The translations under genes and the position numbers were made by a program. A stretch of DNA of 64,000 bases. Source: Tetrapyrgos nigripes. Taxonomy: Eukaryota; Basidiomycota; Agaricomycetes; Agaricales; Campanellaceae. Under the pieces are notes generated by a model. The model was not told where the DNA came from, searched no databases, and saw only the letters and a list, made by a program, of their open reading frames with translations. Below are positions 33,857 through 45,385 of the stretch, piece after piece (position 1 is the stretch's first letter; every line of letters begins with the position of its first letter). The stretch is from positions 341,819 to 405,818 of the forward strand of contig JAACJM010000060.1 in assembly GCA_013368315.1 (NCBI GenBank), written 5' to 3'.

Positions 33857-34463
33857 TGGAGAGCATGGGAAACATTTCCGAAGGGCCCCTGCCTGAAGCA
33901 GAATACCCTATGGGAGCACTATGGTGAATTCCTCTTGTGGATGTATCACATATTATGTATACTTCTCCTCTATTCATGTATGTAGCTAGCAGATGTAGCT
34001 GCCGAAATAGTCTAAAGCGCGCAATTTCAACATGACGAGAAGATAGGAGAATGGGCCTTGGGACTGTTTTCTCCATACGTTCTGCATGTCATGTACTATC
34101 ATTTGTCTCATCTGACCTCAATCACGTTCTTGTTTCAGAGCCTACGTCTTCGCATTCTCTACCACCCTCTTATATATCATTATTCCTTCGCCAACCAAGA
34201 GTCCAGCTACGCTTCGTCAAAGTCCCATCCCAGCGTGATATGAATATCAGTCAAATACTCGGGATCCTCGTTTCGAGGCCAGTGGTAGCTGCCAGGTCCC
34301 AAACCTGAGACATGCGTAATGGCACCATTTCTAAATGACTTGGGAAGTGCTGGGACTATTGATCTGGTCGCCAGCTCTGGGTATTGGGGTCATACAGCCA
34401 ATAGTTCAAGCCACTGGTGACTCGTTGAGTGGGAATGCCAGAGCTGGTGCTCTGAAAAGGATT
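33857..34463. other. no gene seen
   Basis: Overlapping open stretches here (33429-34076 minus, 34051-34308 plus) have no motif or splice signals that convince me. It probably includes the 3' flank of the ubiquitin-like gene. Confidence 0.4.
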
Positions 34464-34880
34464 TAAACAAATGGCAGGCGGGAATGGGAGGTTTGATGCA
34501 CCGATAAAAGAGTGACTTCAACTTCCACAAAACCCGACCTGCATGCTGCGAGGCAGAAAGTGTCGAAATCTTCTTCTTCACTCACTCATTTAGCTCTGTG
34601 CTGAGTGAGAGGATCCGGTCATACCATCTTCGAGCTCGATAATTCGTTCGCCACAGTGTTGTGCAAGATGTATAGACACGCTGTCAGCAAGATTGAGTTT
34701 TCTTCGGACAACTTGTTTGGTTTCTGCTAGGGAATTTTCTGTGCTGAAGTGTTCATGGGACGAAACGAACTAGAAGTATAGTAATGTACCATTGAGTAGT
34801 CTATCAAATGTTTTGCCTGGGGCTAGGTAGCTGACGATAGCGTCGAAGGACTGTTTCTGTTGTCGAGCATTGCCCTCCAT
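34464..34880 (-). CDS. small ubiquitin-like-fold protein, three exons
   Basis: Found by joining exons too short to stand out as ORFs. Exon 1 (34880-34790) is MEGNARQQKQSFDAIVSYL, continuing to FDRLLN. An intron (34789-34739, GTACAT to CACAG) follows. Exon 2 (34738-34625) has ENSLAETKQVVRRKLNLADS and GERIIELEDG. Another intron (GTATGA to GTGAAG) follows. Exon 3, ending at 34464, has EDFDTFCLAACRSGF and VEVEVTL. The pattern of an amphipathic helix (ETKQVVRRKL), an LEDG-x-DFDTFC turn and a final V-V-V strand suggests a beta-grasp fold. An additional upstream exon around 35090-35015 (VKLKDVNGKFVMFGLP) could supply the first strands and would end at GTGAGT. Likely a host gene, function unknown. 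Confidence 0.45.
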
Positions 34881-35687
34881 GGCGTCGGTCGTCGCGTCGG
34901 GGAGGAAAGAGCAGGGACACCAACAGAGACAAATAGCGCCATGCTTCCACCATTCCTCTCTTCCCGTCTCTTCTATGTACAAGTCTAGTCTATCTCATCG
35001 CGAAACTCACATCCTGGAGTAATTTCTCTGCTCACCGGCAAACCAAACATGACGAATTTTCCGTTCACATCCTTCAACTTCACTGCACGAGACCCAACTC
35101 TCCTTCCAATGCACTAGACAAAAACATTGAATGGAAAAACGACAAAATGCCAACCAACCATCCCTCCTCGTACCCACTCATCCAAGTCCTGGTCCAGGTC
35201 CAACAACCCTCCCCATTTCTCCCCACCCCCCGAACTCCACTCCCTCTTCTCCGACATTGTATCTGGTCTCGACTTTTTAGTATGAGAATGGTTATGATGG
35301 GTATGAAGGACAAGTGGATGATAGAGATGATGGGGAGGATGGGGACTAGGACGGGGATACAGATGGGGATCAGGATGATTATGCGGAGGATTATGTGGAT
35401 GGGGACGACTGGGGGTATGCGTACGGGTATGGTGTACACATACCCATACCCAGAGCGATGCTTTCGGATTTCGGAACGTCTAGGGAGGAGGTTATGTATA
35501 GAGGCAAGGGGAAGGAGAAGAAAGAATAAGGATGGGGAATACAGGAAGGTTGGAATATACTGGTGAGTTTTAAGTTTAGTTTGCGACGGTTGGGGTTTGG
35601 TTTCTAATTACTGACAATTTCAAGGCCGGTATCATCACCCCAACATTGCTCACAGCTCTTCATCCATACGAGCACGGTGGACTTGCT
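34881..35687. other. possible upstream exons and an acidic fragment; no complete gene
   Basis: Minus 35090-35015 may be the first exon of the ubiquitin-like gene. On the plus strand 35285-35530 reads an Asp/Gly/Tyr-rich peptide (DGDQDDYAEDYVDGDDWGYA) with one in-frame TAG near 35350, then LSDFGTSREEVMYRGKGKEK. It looks like a fragment of an acidic protein. The other frames over it are shadows. Confidence 0.35.
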
Positions 35688-36137
35688 TTATCCCGTCTTT
35701 GGGCAGGACGCTCCGGGAAGATCTGGAGCAGAGAATTTGGCATTTGGAGAGGGCACAAATGCCTCCAACATATATCTATACGTCAACCACCATTGCTCTC
35801 CTTTACCCTCCATCTTTCCATCAGCAAATGTGTACACTTTCTCCTTACGCATAACTGACTCCGTCCCATTCTTCTTGTTGACAGTTATCGTATGATACAA
35901 TGTCGGCAACACAAAATTGAGCAAACTGGCTACTGTGGTGCGTATTTGAGGCAGTGAAGGGATAAAGCCGAACTTCCAGGGTATACCAAGGTCAGAGGTG
36001 ATATTACTGATGATATCGTTCGGTAATGCAAGAGTGGTAGTCATCTGGCAGTCAACTTTGGGGTCATGCGAGGGTATGGTGGTAGCTGAGAGGATTTCCG
36101 TCGGGTTCCCGCCTCTGAGGTAGTCAAAATATAGCAT
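35688..36137 (-). CDS. hypothetical protein, F-box-like N-terminus
   Basis: 149 codons. The likely start is the second methionine (MTTTLALPNDIISNITSDLG). LPNDIISNI followed by a Leu-rich helix and NFVLPTLYHTITV is the usual opening of fungal F-box proteins, which recruit substrates to SCF ubiquitin ligases. The rest (EGKGEQWWLTYRYMLEAFVP) has no known domain. It is short for the family, so it may be a truncated copy or the first exon of a longer gene. Confidence 0.35.
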   Translation of the reverse strand: MLYFDYLRGGNPTEILSATTIPSHDPKVDCQMTTTLALPNDIISNITSDLGIPWKFGFIPSLPQIRTTVASLLNFVLPTLYHTITVNKKNGTESVMRKEKVYTFADGKMEGKGEQWWLTYRYMLEAFVPSPNAKFSAPDLPGASCPKTG

Positions 36138-36759
36138 TTATTTGTATATATATCTGAACTCCAAATACATCCTACTTCTGTACACCTATCTGCTCATCTA
36201 TCTGTTGAGCTGATAGAAACGTACTTCCGGCGTGTGTATAGGTAGTGGGTTTTACCTCCCAAATGCAGTCGATTTCATGCCAATGCTGCGCACATCACGT
36301 GTTACTTTCCTTTTTGGGTGTGCGTTGTCCCACGCTGAACACCTGGTAAGCTCGTTTTGCAACAAAGAAGCGCTTGCCACATGTTTGTGCTCAATCCTCT
36401 CTGCTGTTTTGAGAGCTGTACGTGAACTATCAGATGCATTTCGAATGTCACTATTACTTCCAATCCTATGATTCCAATGTTGTCATTGGTATTTCCAAAA
36501 TGCTTGATAACTTAGGGCTTTGCGCCGTACAGTATACTGGTATGCCCATAAATGTTATGGGGTAGATACTGATATGGACTGACTCATACCATAGCTTACT
36601 GGTCAAATAGAAAGTCCTTACAGTACTGGTATGGCCTGGAGACAGCAGTATACGGGTTACTGTAGAGTACTGATCAATAAATTTTTTTGTATAAGCTACG
36701 AAATGACACAATGAGAAAGTACATTACTGCCCCTGCTTTCACATTCGGGCCAAGTAGAG
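36138..36759. other. no gene seen
   Basis: Open stretches at 36232-36471 (plus) and 36466-36711 (minus) lack motifs. An ACTGGTATG/TACTGTA word recurs near 36535, 36598 and 36635 and may be a subterminal repeat of the hAT element to the right. Confidence 0.35.
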
Positions 36760-39700
36760 TCAGTGCTTTGCAATCATGAGTAGTCTGATGGTATCAGCTG
36801 ATAGACTGGCTCTACAAAGTGAGATAGTGTCACGTCTGCCAGAAAAGACATGTTCAGCTACAGCAGAGCCTAAAGGGATATGAGACAAATCTAGATCACA
36901 AAAAAGCTTGGAAACATACCTGGGATGTTGAAGATGTCCAAAGCCAAACGATATAGGTTCGGATAGGTAGCCTTGTGCCCAGCCCACCAAGTGATAGGAT
37001 CACACTTCTCTGAGTCCTCTGGAGGTTGCTTCCAGAACTCAGTGAGCTCATCACAAACTGCATCTACCTTTTGGTGATATTTGGACTTGAACTTCTTCTG
37101 GGGAGACCCGTCAATATGGAGAACATCTGAAGGGCCGGGAACTGAAGACAATCAAACCAGTGGAGTGCAATTAGAGACATAATTGGAATTGAAATATTCA
37201 CAAAGTTCTTGGTGAGACTTGGTAAGATGCCCAGTGAGAGTGGCATCTTTCTCATAATCAGCCTTGAGTGCTTTGTGGTCGATGTGAGGATCCAACACTG
37301 AGAAGTAGAAACGATTTCAGATGAGCACTACATTAAATAGATAGATACAAAACATGACTTACACATTGACCATGTGTAGAATGGAGACTCATCAAACTTG
37401 TAGAAGTACTCACTAAGCTTGCCATGCGCAGCAATGAGAGCATCACAGACATCATCAGAAACATCCCAAGGACCTAAAGAGCTGATAATTTCCTTGATAT
37501 TGTCCTCAAGGGAACGGAGAACTTCGAGAGTACTTGACAGCATGGGTGTTTTGGTGGTAGACATCTGCAATGTTGCTACACGGAATGTCTTCAGCCAAGC
37601 AGTGACCTTTGTGATATTAGCCCAGTCAGTCTCATCAAGAAGACAGTCTTGGAGATCTGACTGCTGGGATGCATAGCTGTCAATCGCTTCCTTGTAAGTG
37701 ACAGCACGCCCTATAATGATATCAGTCACTGACAATGAAGGTAGCAGCAATACTAGTTACGCATCATTTGATGACTTGAACCCTAGCATGTAATGACATT
37801 GAGGATGAGCATGAGTTCCTTCACCTCATCGGTTTCTGCAATAAGCTAGGAGTAGACATGCTTGAGCTCTGTAAACCATGCTTCACGACGTTGTGGACTT
37901 GAGTGGACATGACAGACAATTTTTCGCAGCTAAGAGAAATTATGCATGAGTGCGCAAAACAACTGAGGTTCAGAAATTACCTTTGCAACTGATGGGGCTA
38001 CACCATCTTGTTTCAATTCATCAAAAGAGTCCTCTTCAACACCATCCAGCTCAACTGCCTCATCGTCCTCAGGCTCCATACCTCGCTTTGAATTTAATTT
38101 TGAAGTGGCAGATTTTGGCAGAGGGACATGGACAGCAAAATTATCTTGATAGTTGCTAGCTCGGGTTTCCAGTTTTTGACCTGTCTTGGAGGAAATTGCA
38201 CCAATTCCTTCCAAAAGCTGCAAAAAAATGTTCACGTGAATTACAAATGAATGAATAATGACGAGACTATATTCACTTTGACCACAGCAAGGTGAATGGT
38301 GTGTGGCATGCATCATAGTCAAGAAGCTTTTGCTGAGAAGGGTATCTTGCGACGACAGCACTGATCTTCAAGGGACTTCATCATTGTGTTGTTAGTAGCA
38401 TTGTTCATGACAATCACGATAATCTGAGACATATAAGCAAGAATACAAGTCAGAGAAATAGTAACGTACCATTCTGACAAGTCCGTAGAGCTGAAGAGTC
38501 TTCCACACGGCATCTGCCATGTTCTTGCCTGAGTGTGCCCCTGAGAGCTCTCGAAAATCAATCAGCAGTTCCTCTTGAATGTCAAAGTCAGTATTGACAG
38601 AGCAAAGAAATACAGTGAAACCTACCCAGTTGGCCATCCTCATTGATATAATGTGTGACAATTGCAAGGAATGTGTATTGGTTGCTCAAAGTCCATGCGT
38701 CGATTGAAAGGGCCACTTTACCAGTGATTTTCTGCCCAAGGATTAATGAAAAGAAATCAGCATTATGATTGCAAGCGGATGCACCGAGAATATCTCCAGA
38801 ATCTCTTCAATAGTCATCTGTCCCAGCTTGATAACACGGCAGCGTATGGCATCTTGCTTGGGAATGTAAAGCTTTCCACCACTGTGATGGATGTACTGAA
38901 GGAGCTCAATGAACCCCACTTGCTCTACCTCCGAAAGGGCTGGTTGCTGGCAACAAGTCACTTGACCAGGAGCTCCTCGAAGTGTTCTTGGTTCCAAGGT
39001 TCCTGAGATTAGTTTTCATAAGTGTACTCAAAGAAAAAAGAAAGAGGATGCATTGAGATTGATGTACCAGAGCAGCCTCTCTTTGTTTGGTAAAGGCATC
39101 CTTGATATTCTCCTGGTGTTCGTTGATCTCTGCATCCAAGGCAGCAGTGAATTCTTGATCAAATGCCTTGCGGCCTGCTGCAACCTCAATGTTGTCCTTG
39201 GTCCACACAACACCTTGCTTCTTGTGGCTTTGTAGAATCTCAAAGAACTGGTACGGGTGTTTAAAGTTGCTCTTGAGGTGGTTCTTCAAGCCTGATGCAT
39301 TGAGGTAAGTTTCTGCAAAAGGGAAAAACAAAGAAACAAAAAAACAAAAAAAAACAAAAAAACAAAAAGATAAAAACAAAAAGAATACATACTATGCAGA
39401 CAGCCATTCATCTTCTTTGAAACAGTGAATACCTTGTGGTTGCCATGAAGGCAATAAAAGTGCTGATTGCCTGGGTTTCCCTCCACCCCCGAAGCACAGA
39501 AGGGTACCTGTTCATAGAACAGATAAATCACATCTGTCCGTTTACTGTTACTGCCCGGAACCTGCAAGATCGTCAGTAGCTAACCAACGAAAGAGTGATA
39601 ATACAATTAAGGACTACATGTACTTTATTAGCCTGTTTAGTTGCAGACTTAGGTGGAGCCTCTTCATCCTTGACCTCCTCAATGCTGGCAGCACGAGGGT

Positions 39701-39932
39701 GCTTCTGAATGCTTCATTAATATACAGTCCAAATCAAAGTGCACAACTACTCACTGTTCTGACTCTTTTGTCTGTAGTACCAACATCATCAGCCTCTTCT
39801 CGACCTCGCTTGGTGGACTTGGACTTCATTTGCTTGGTGGCCTTCTGTTTGTCCTTTGTGTTAGGTGGTTTTGGAAAGGTTTTGGTGGTGAGGACAGAGG
39901 CAATCTGCAAGCAAATAAGAATGAGCTTTTAA
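36760..39932 (-). pseudogene. hAT-family transposase, multi-exon, with nonsense mutations
   Basis: Cut-and-paste transposase of the hAT superfamily. Reading from 39932: a basic N-terminus (MKSKSTKRGREEADDVG at 39829), then a BED-like zinc-finger region (HFYCLHGNHKVF with a downstream SGLKNHLKSNFKHPY). The RNase H-like core includes KVALSIDAWTLSNQYTF (about 38710), a region with DFRELSGAHSGKNMADAVW, and HAMHHSPCC-type sequence. A SSPQRREAWF stretch is followed by ILNVITC, a TAG at 37785-37783 where the family has Trp (RW), then GSSHQMMR. The C-terminal dimerisation domain (37150-36760) has WWAGHKATYPNLYRLALDIF, a clean intron (GTATGT to TTTAG) and SAVAEHVFSGRRDTISL. A second stop follows EAWFTELKHVYS. 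Introns are otherwise well formed. Confidence 0.7.
39307..39385. repeat. A-rich simple repeat in a hAT intron
   Basis: Runs of A5-A7 separated by single C or G. On the coding strand this is a T-rich intron stretch upstream of an acceptor. Confidence 0.7.
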
Positions 39933-41608
39933 TACCATGAAAAGAAAAAAATACAGAGAGAAAATTCCAACTCAAATACTCTACACCATCTCCCTAAGCT
40001 TCAGCACAGCATCAACTCCTTTCCTCCTTTCCCAGCAATTACCGTTTTATGACTTGCCAGTTTCTTCTTCTTCTAGTCAGGTGCAGCAGTTCTCCACGTA
40101 TACTGTTTGCACTTGTTACTACTCCCAAGGAGCATCAATCTTAGTCTTATTTCCACCTCTCATCCTCCATTCTTTGAGATTTGAGCCTCCACCTGGTACT
40201 TTGGAGTCAAAGCTTGGGTCTACGCTTCTGATTTGACTTTGTCCTTGGCGTTGGGTTCAAATAACCCCTCATCAGCACCCGAAACACATCTATCCTCTGG
40301 GAAGGATGAAGAAGTTGTATGGTAATAGTGCAAGTCCAGCAAGAGAGAGGGACCTGGGAGGACATAGTATGCGGAAAAGGTCAGTGCAAACAAACAGTTG
40401 CAGATAGTGTCATCTTCTGGGTAGGATGAGGAAGTTGTAAGGGTAGGATTGCAAGTGCAGGAAGGGATAGGGACATTGGAGGATGTAGTGCTGGGGAGGG
40501 GGCAGTGTGAGCTCAAGCATTGTGCATACCACATACTTCTTCTGGCGATGACTCTCTACACCACTCATCCCCAACATCATCACTGGCATTGAGACCATCC
40601 ACGTCCATCTCTATGTCTCCATCTCCACATCTTTAGATGGAACACACCATATCTCCATCAATACTTCGCTGTCTCTACCAGTCCTCATCCCCAATATTAC
40701 CACCATCCTCATCAGGGTTGAAACCATCTATCTCAACGTCTCCCTCTCCAGCTGGGGATGGAGGAATTTGGATATATAACAATTCTGACTTCATATTTGT
40801 GTTCTAGATATTGAATGACACTCATTTGACTAGCCAAAGTATTTTATAAAGCAGCCATATGCAGGTGCCACAGGTACCTATGTTTAGGGGTACATACTGA
40901 ACAGAGCCAGAACCTTTTACTTTTTGGTGTATACAAGTGGAAATTTGAATTAAGCGACTCAAATACTCCTAGGAGACATATCTACACTCTTATTGAATGC
41001 TATAGCATGCAAGTTTTGCCATTCTGGGAAATTGTTTTGGGCATAGCTCCACAGGATCTGATGATATAATGGAATAAAATATATTTCCATGTTCAGGGAG
41101 AGTAAATGCAATATCCTACGAAGTCACCTGATTATTGGAGCTGATTGGATGGAATGACCAGTGCCTATCCTGCTCTTTTGCTATATTTAGACAGTATTTT
41201 GGCCATATCTCCACGATGATGAACGATATTGCAAATCCGATTGAATATTATGATTCAGCAACCCAAAATACACCTTATTACCCTCTTACATCATTTTTCA
41301 TTGCTGGCTCCAGGATTTTATTCTGCATTTTCTGGGCCAGCCACACTGTCTACCCCTATTCCACTTGCGGATTCTAGGCCCTACAGACTGCCTGCACCTG
41401 CCCGTCAAATTAGAAGTTGTGGGAAAAAATCACCAGACCCAATGAGCATATTATTTCCAAAAAAGGAAGACTGCTTCAATTTCTAAATCCAGCACAAAGA
41501 GGCTCAATGTTTCCCAAATAGGAAAACTAGGGTTAGTGTTCCTAAAAAGGAAGATACCAATATTTTTAAACTAGGCAGATATATCAGTCATCCATATAAT
41601 GCCAGCTG
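39933..41608. other. no gene seen (1.7 kb)
   Basis: This contains scattered open stretches without motifs. A 40280-40470 segment repeats a GGGAAGGATGAAGAAGTTGTA / GGTAGGATGAGGAAGTTGTA-like theme, spaced about 130 bp, suggesting an old duplication. Sequence from 40780 to 41580 is AT-rich. Confidence 0.4.
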
Positions 41609-41876
41609 GGAAGTCCCATGAAGTGATGGAGGGAGTTCCCAAGTGCAGAGGCTGGGTTGTCCCTAGATGTGGTGGGTCCTTGGGAAGTCCCTTGAGGTGA
41701 TGGAGGGAGTTCCCAAAGTGGGCAACAGTTAGGGAAGTCCCATGAGGACACATTGGGAAGTCCCAGAGAATATGGCAGGATAGAAAGTCCCAGCATGTAT
41801 CAGAGGGGAGTCCCAAGTCCCACTGAAAAACTTGGGAAGTCCCAGGACCCACTGAGAACCTTGGGAAGTCAGAAGT
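41609..41876. repeat. cluster of GGGAAGTCCC-type near-palindromes
   Basis: About ten copies of GGGAAGTCCC or close variants (GGGAGTTCCC, GGGTTGTCCC, GGGGAGTCCC) at irregular 20-60 bp spacing. They are often followed by ATGAAGTGATGG or ATGAGG. It lies just outside the copy B LTR. Confidence 0.8.
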
Positions 41877-41966
41877 CCCTATGTTGAGTGTTGCACTGTG
41901 GCAGGCAGTGCAGAGGTGGGTAGTACAGACCAGACATTATGTAGAGTATAGAAAGCTAGTGGTAGG

Positions 41967-42424
41967 TGTCAAGGTCATTGGTACACTTAATGACAAACCA
42001 CCCAAGTCACACAAAGACAAGATTGATTGAGAATAGAGAGATAGATAGAGAGCAAGAGTAAGCTGACTATGCTCTACACTGTGTAGTACTAGTACAGAGC
42101 GGAGAAAAAGTGAACGAACTAAAGGATTAACTAGAATGTCTAGTGGTTTATATAGAAGAACAATGAATAAGTGATAGGAACAAGATAGGAGAAAATGGAG
42201 AAACGTAGGGAAAAGATAAGATAGATTGAATGGAAAATTGATTGATGGTTATTATAAAGTTTGACCAGTTTTATAAGGTTCAAAGTCAGTAACATAAGGT
42301 TTAAGTAACATAAAGTTTAAAAAGGTTTATCGAGGAAATGCAATAGACGAATGATCAGAAAATGGGTTCAATAATGAAGTAGAAGAAGAAGAAGGAGGAC
42401 AAAGAACTGTAGCAGTTTGTGACA
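41967..42424 (-). repeat. 3' LTR of copy B
   Basis: 458 bp. The plus strand starts TGTCAAGGTCATTGG and ends TTTGTGACA, the reverse complement of the TGTCAC...TTGACA family LTR. It is flanked inside by ATTACCCCCTCTTTA, the complement of the polypurine tract found before the copy C 3' LTR. It is clearly diverged and shorter than copy C LTRs. Confidence 0.85.
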
Positions 42425-42438
42425 TTACCCCCTCTTTA

Positions 42439-42606
42439 AGTTGTGCTTTCACCTGGAGCACACATGTACTTCTCCAAATGTCTTCAAAACTAATTCCCAT
42501 CAAGCATACTGTAGATCCTTTTAAGTTGTGCTTTCACCTGGAGCACACATGTACTTCTCCAAATGTCTTCAAAACTAATTCCCATCAAGCATACTGTAGA
42601 TCCTTC
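42439..42606. repeat. 95-bp tandem duplication beside the copy B PPT
   Basis: TTGTGCTTTCACCTGGAGCA begins at 42441 and again at 42536. The following ~70 bp, including CATCAAGCATACTGTAGATC, is repeated without visible change. Confidence 0.9.
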
Positions 42607-44891
42607 TTCACATATCAGGTTTGGCAGGCGATATGTGTTTGGGTGTTCTCAATGGAAAGTTTCATCAAACCTGAAGCTGGTTCCCATGAATTTTCAGAGT
42701 CTGAGTCATCTAACCACTTGACCAAATACTGCACTCCTCAACGATTCCTAGTTGGCTTTGAGTCTAAAATCACTTCTACATCATACTCATTATCTTCTGG
42801 CAGTAACTCCGCTGGTTCCCCTGGATAGTTCACTCCATGAGCTTCAGTTCTCCTTGTATGGTGATAGTAGTGAAGTGTTGAATACTGGGTGAATTTGCCA
42901 GGTGTTTGGCAGTTTGAGACAATAGTTAACTTCACCAATTATGTCAGTGATTTTGAATGGTCCATGACGACAATTTGCCAACTTAGCTTTTGGCCTTGTT
43001 GTTTTCAGGTTTTTTCTGTTGAGTAGCACCTTGTCCCCAACCTTGAATTTTATCCCTTCTTTCACATGGTCCATATTCTGTCTTAGCTGAGGTGATACCT
43101 AACTTAGCATATATCCCTTTCATAACCTGGCTTGCGCACTGGGGTCCTTGATCTGATATCATTTTGTCCCAAAGGCCATACTGTCGCCAAGTGTTATTGA
43201 ACAATATGTTGATAGTACCATTGCTATCAATATCTTTTCGACAAGGGGAAACGACCATGGTCTTTGTCAATTGATCAACTGTTATGTGGATCGCATTGAA
43301 GCCTTCGCATTCTGGGAGATCCGTGATAAAATCGGTTGTGCTGGAATGTCATTTGGGACCAATGGTACATGTAATGGATGATTTTGTGCCTTGGTCATTT
43401 GGCTGTAATCACAAACAAATACTGACATACCAGGCCACCAAAAATCTCTAATAACTAATTCATAGGTTTTGAATTGGCCTGGGTGTCCAGCAGTGAGAAT
43501 ATCATGATGCATCTTGACTATGTCTCTTCATAATTGTTGGTCATAGGGAATATAGACTTTTCCTCAGAACAGAATGATCCTGTCTTCATAGTTCCATTCC
43601 TGTAAGTTCTTGACCAGCAAGCATGGACCATTGTTTAGGATAACTTCCAGAGCACTCACAACTTCATTGTCCTTCTTCAGACATTCTTTAATTCGTCTTC
43701 TCAATTCGGCATCCCCAATTGCAACTACTGCTCCTGGCCGCATAGCTCGAATTCTGAAAAACCTTGGATCCAGCAACACTCTATCCTTGTTGTCATCCTC
43801 AACCCCCTCTTTATGATCTGGTCTTTGAGAAAGAGGATCACTGTGATTGAGACTCCCCAGTTTGTGGATAAGGGTAAAGTCAAATCGCGTAAGAAACAGA
43901 GCCATTCTCACTTGTCGTCGACTAAGTTTCTGAGATGTGGTAAAGTACTCCAAGTTCTTGTGGTCTGTAAGGATCTCAATAATATGTGGTGCACCTTCAA
44001 GGTAATGTCACCATGCCTCTAATGCCTGTATGATTTCCAACAACTCTTTATCATGAATGTCGTAGTTTTGTTCGGTTTCAGATAAAGATTTCGATAGGTA
44101 AGCAATTGGGTGCCATTTGTCGTCTGATCCTTTCTGTGATAGAATACCTCCTGTAGCATAGTCAGAAGCATCTACTTTTACTTGATACAGTTTAGAATGA
44201 TTGGGCATTAAGAGAACTGGTGAGGAAGTGAACACATCTTTAAGTGCCTGAAAGGCTTCTTCCACCTTGATAGACCATTTCCAGGGTTCATCCTTTTTCA
44301 TTAGATCAAAAAGCGGTTGAGCGACTTTTGAAAAGTCTTGTATAAATCGACGGTAGAAGTTTCCAAATCCAAGAAATGATTGAACATCTTTGACTGTCCG
44401 TGGGGTTGGCCATTCAGTAACGCCTTTGACTTTGACTGGATCCATGGCCAATGTATTGTGAGAAATGATGAGACCTAGGAACTCTACTGAATTGGCTTCA
44501 AAGATGCACTTCTCTGGTTTGGCATAAAGGTCGTTATCCTGGAGTTGTGAGAGTACCTGTTCAACCATTTGTCAATGTTCTTCTAGAGTCTCTGTGAAGA
44601 TCAAGATGTCATCCATGTAGATGACCACCTTTCCAGAATCGATGAGGTCCTTACAAAGGGTGTTCATCATTGCCTGGAATGTTGCAGGAGAGTTCATAAG
44701 ACAGAAGAACATCACCATTGGTTCAAAAAGCCCTCTATTTGTCTTGAACATGGCTTTCCATTCATCTCCTTCTTTTATTTGCACATTATTATATCCCCAT
44801 CGAAGGTCGGTTTTTGAGAAAACTCGTGCCCCTTTAAGTTTATCTACCAATTCCGATATGAGTGGTAAAGGGTATTCATTCTTGATGGTTC

Positions 44892-45385
44892 TGTGGTGTA
44901 GAGCACACATGTAGATGGGGCAACAGTAAGGCAGAAGACAATGAGAAACTAGTCCCAAGACGAAGTTAATATTGAATGAAAACAAGGAATACATGAGATG
45001 CTCACCTAGTCCCAAGACAAAGAGGTCAAGATGGGGACTAGGGAGCTACTACTCTAAGAAAGAAAGATAAAAACTGAGCAAAGCAAAGGAAGGAATCAGA
45101 GAACTGTCCAGAACAACCAAAGTACAGCCTATTGTCCCTGTAAGAGATGTATCATGAAAAGATGAACAAAAGATGAACAAGCTGTGTGTAGTGTCCCTGT
45201 AAGAGATGTATCATAAAAGATGAATAAATGATGAAACAGGGGATAATAGCTGTGCATAGATGATCAGGGAAAGATGAACAAAGATAGGGCAAAGGATGAA
45301 CAAAACGATGATCAAAAGGCAGTGACTGATGAAGAAAAGAAACAGAAAATGAACGAAAATACCCTGAAATAATACTGTCACGACA
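44892..45385. mobile_element. solo LTR inside copy B, TSD GGTTC
   Basis: 494 bp starting TGTGGTGTAGAGC and ending CTGTCACGACA (TG...CA), bounded by GGTTC at 44887-44891 and 45386-45390. Removing it rejoins LNKGT with IKNEYPLP as in copy C. It contains two internal duplications: CTAGTCCCAAGAC near 44950 and 45007, and GTCCCTGTAAGAGATGTATC near 45135 and 45193. The sequence is unrelated to the family LTR. The orientation is undecided because both strands read TG...CA. Confidence 0.85.

Noticed and set aside
33429..34076. 215-codon minus ORF with repeated HCSG/LLIVPLP
   Set aside because: It is generated by the 92-94-bp minisatellite, which keeps the frame open for part of its length.
35147..35566. 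139-codon plus ORF rich in Met and Arg
   Set aside because: It is a shadow of an acidic Asp/Gly/Tyr-rich frame over the same GA-rich DNA.
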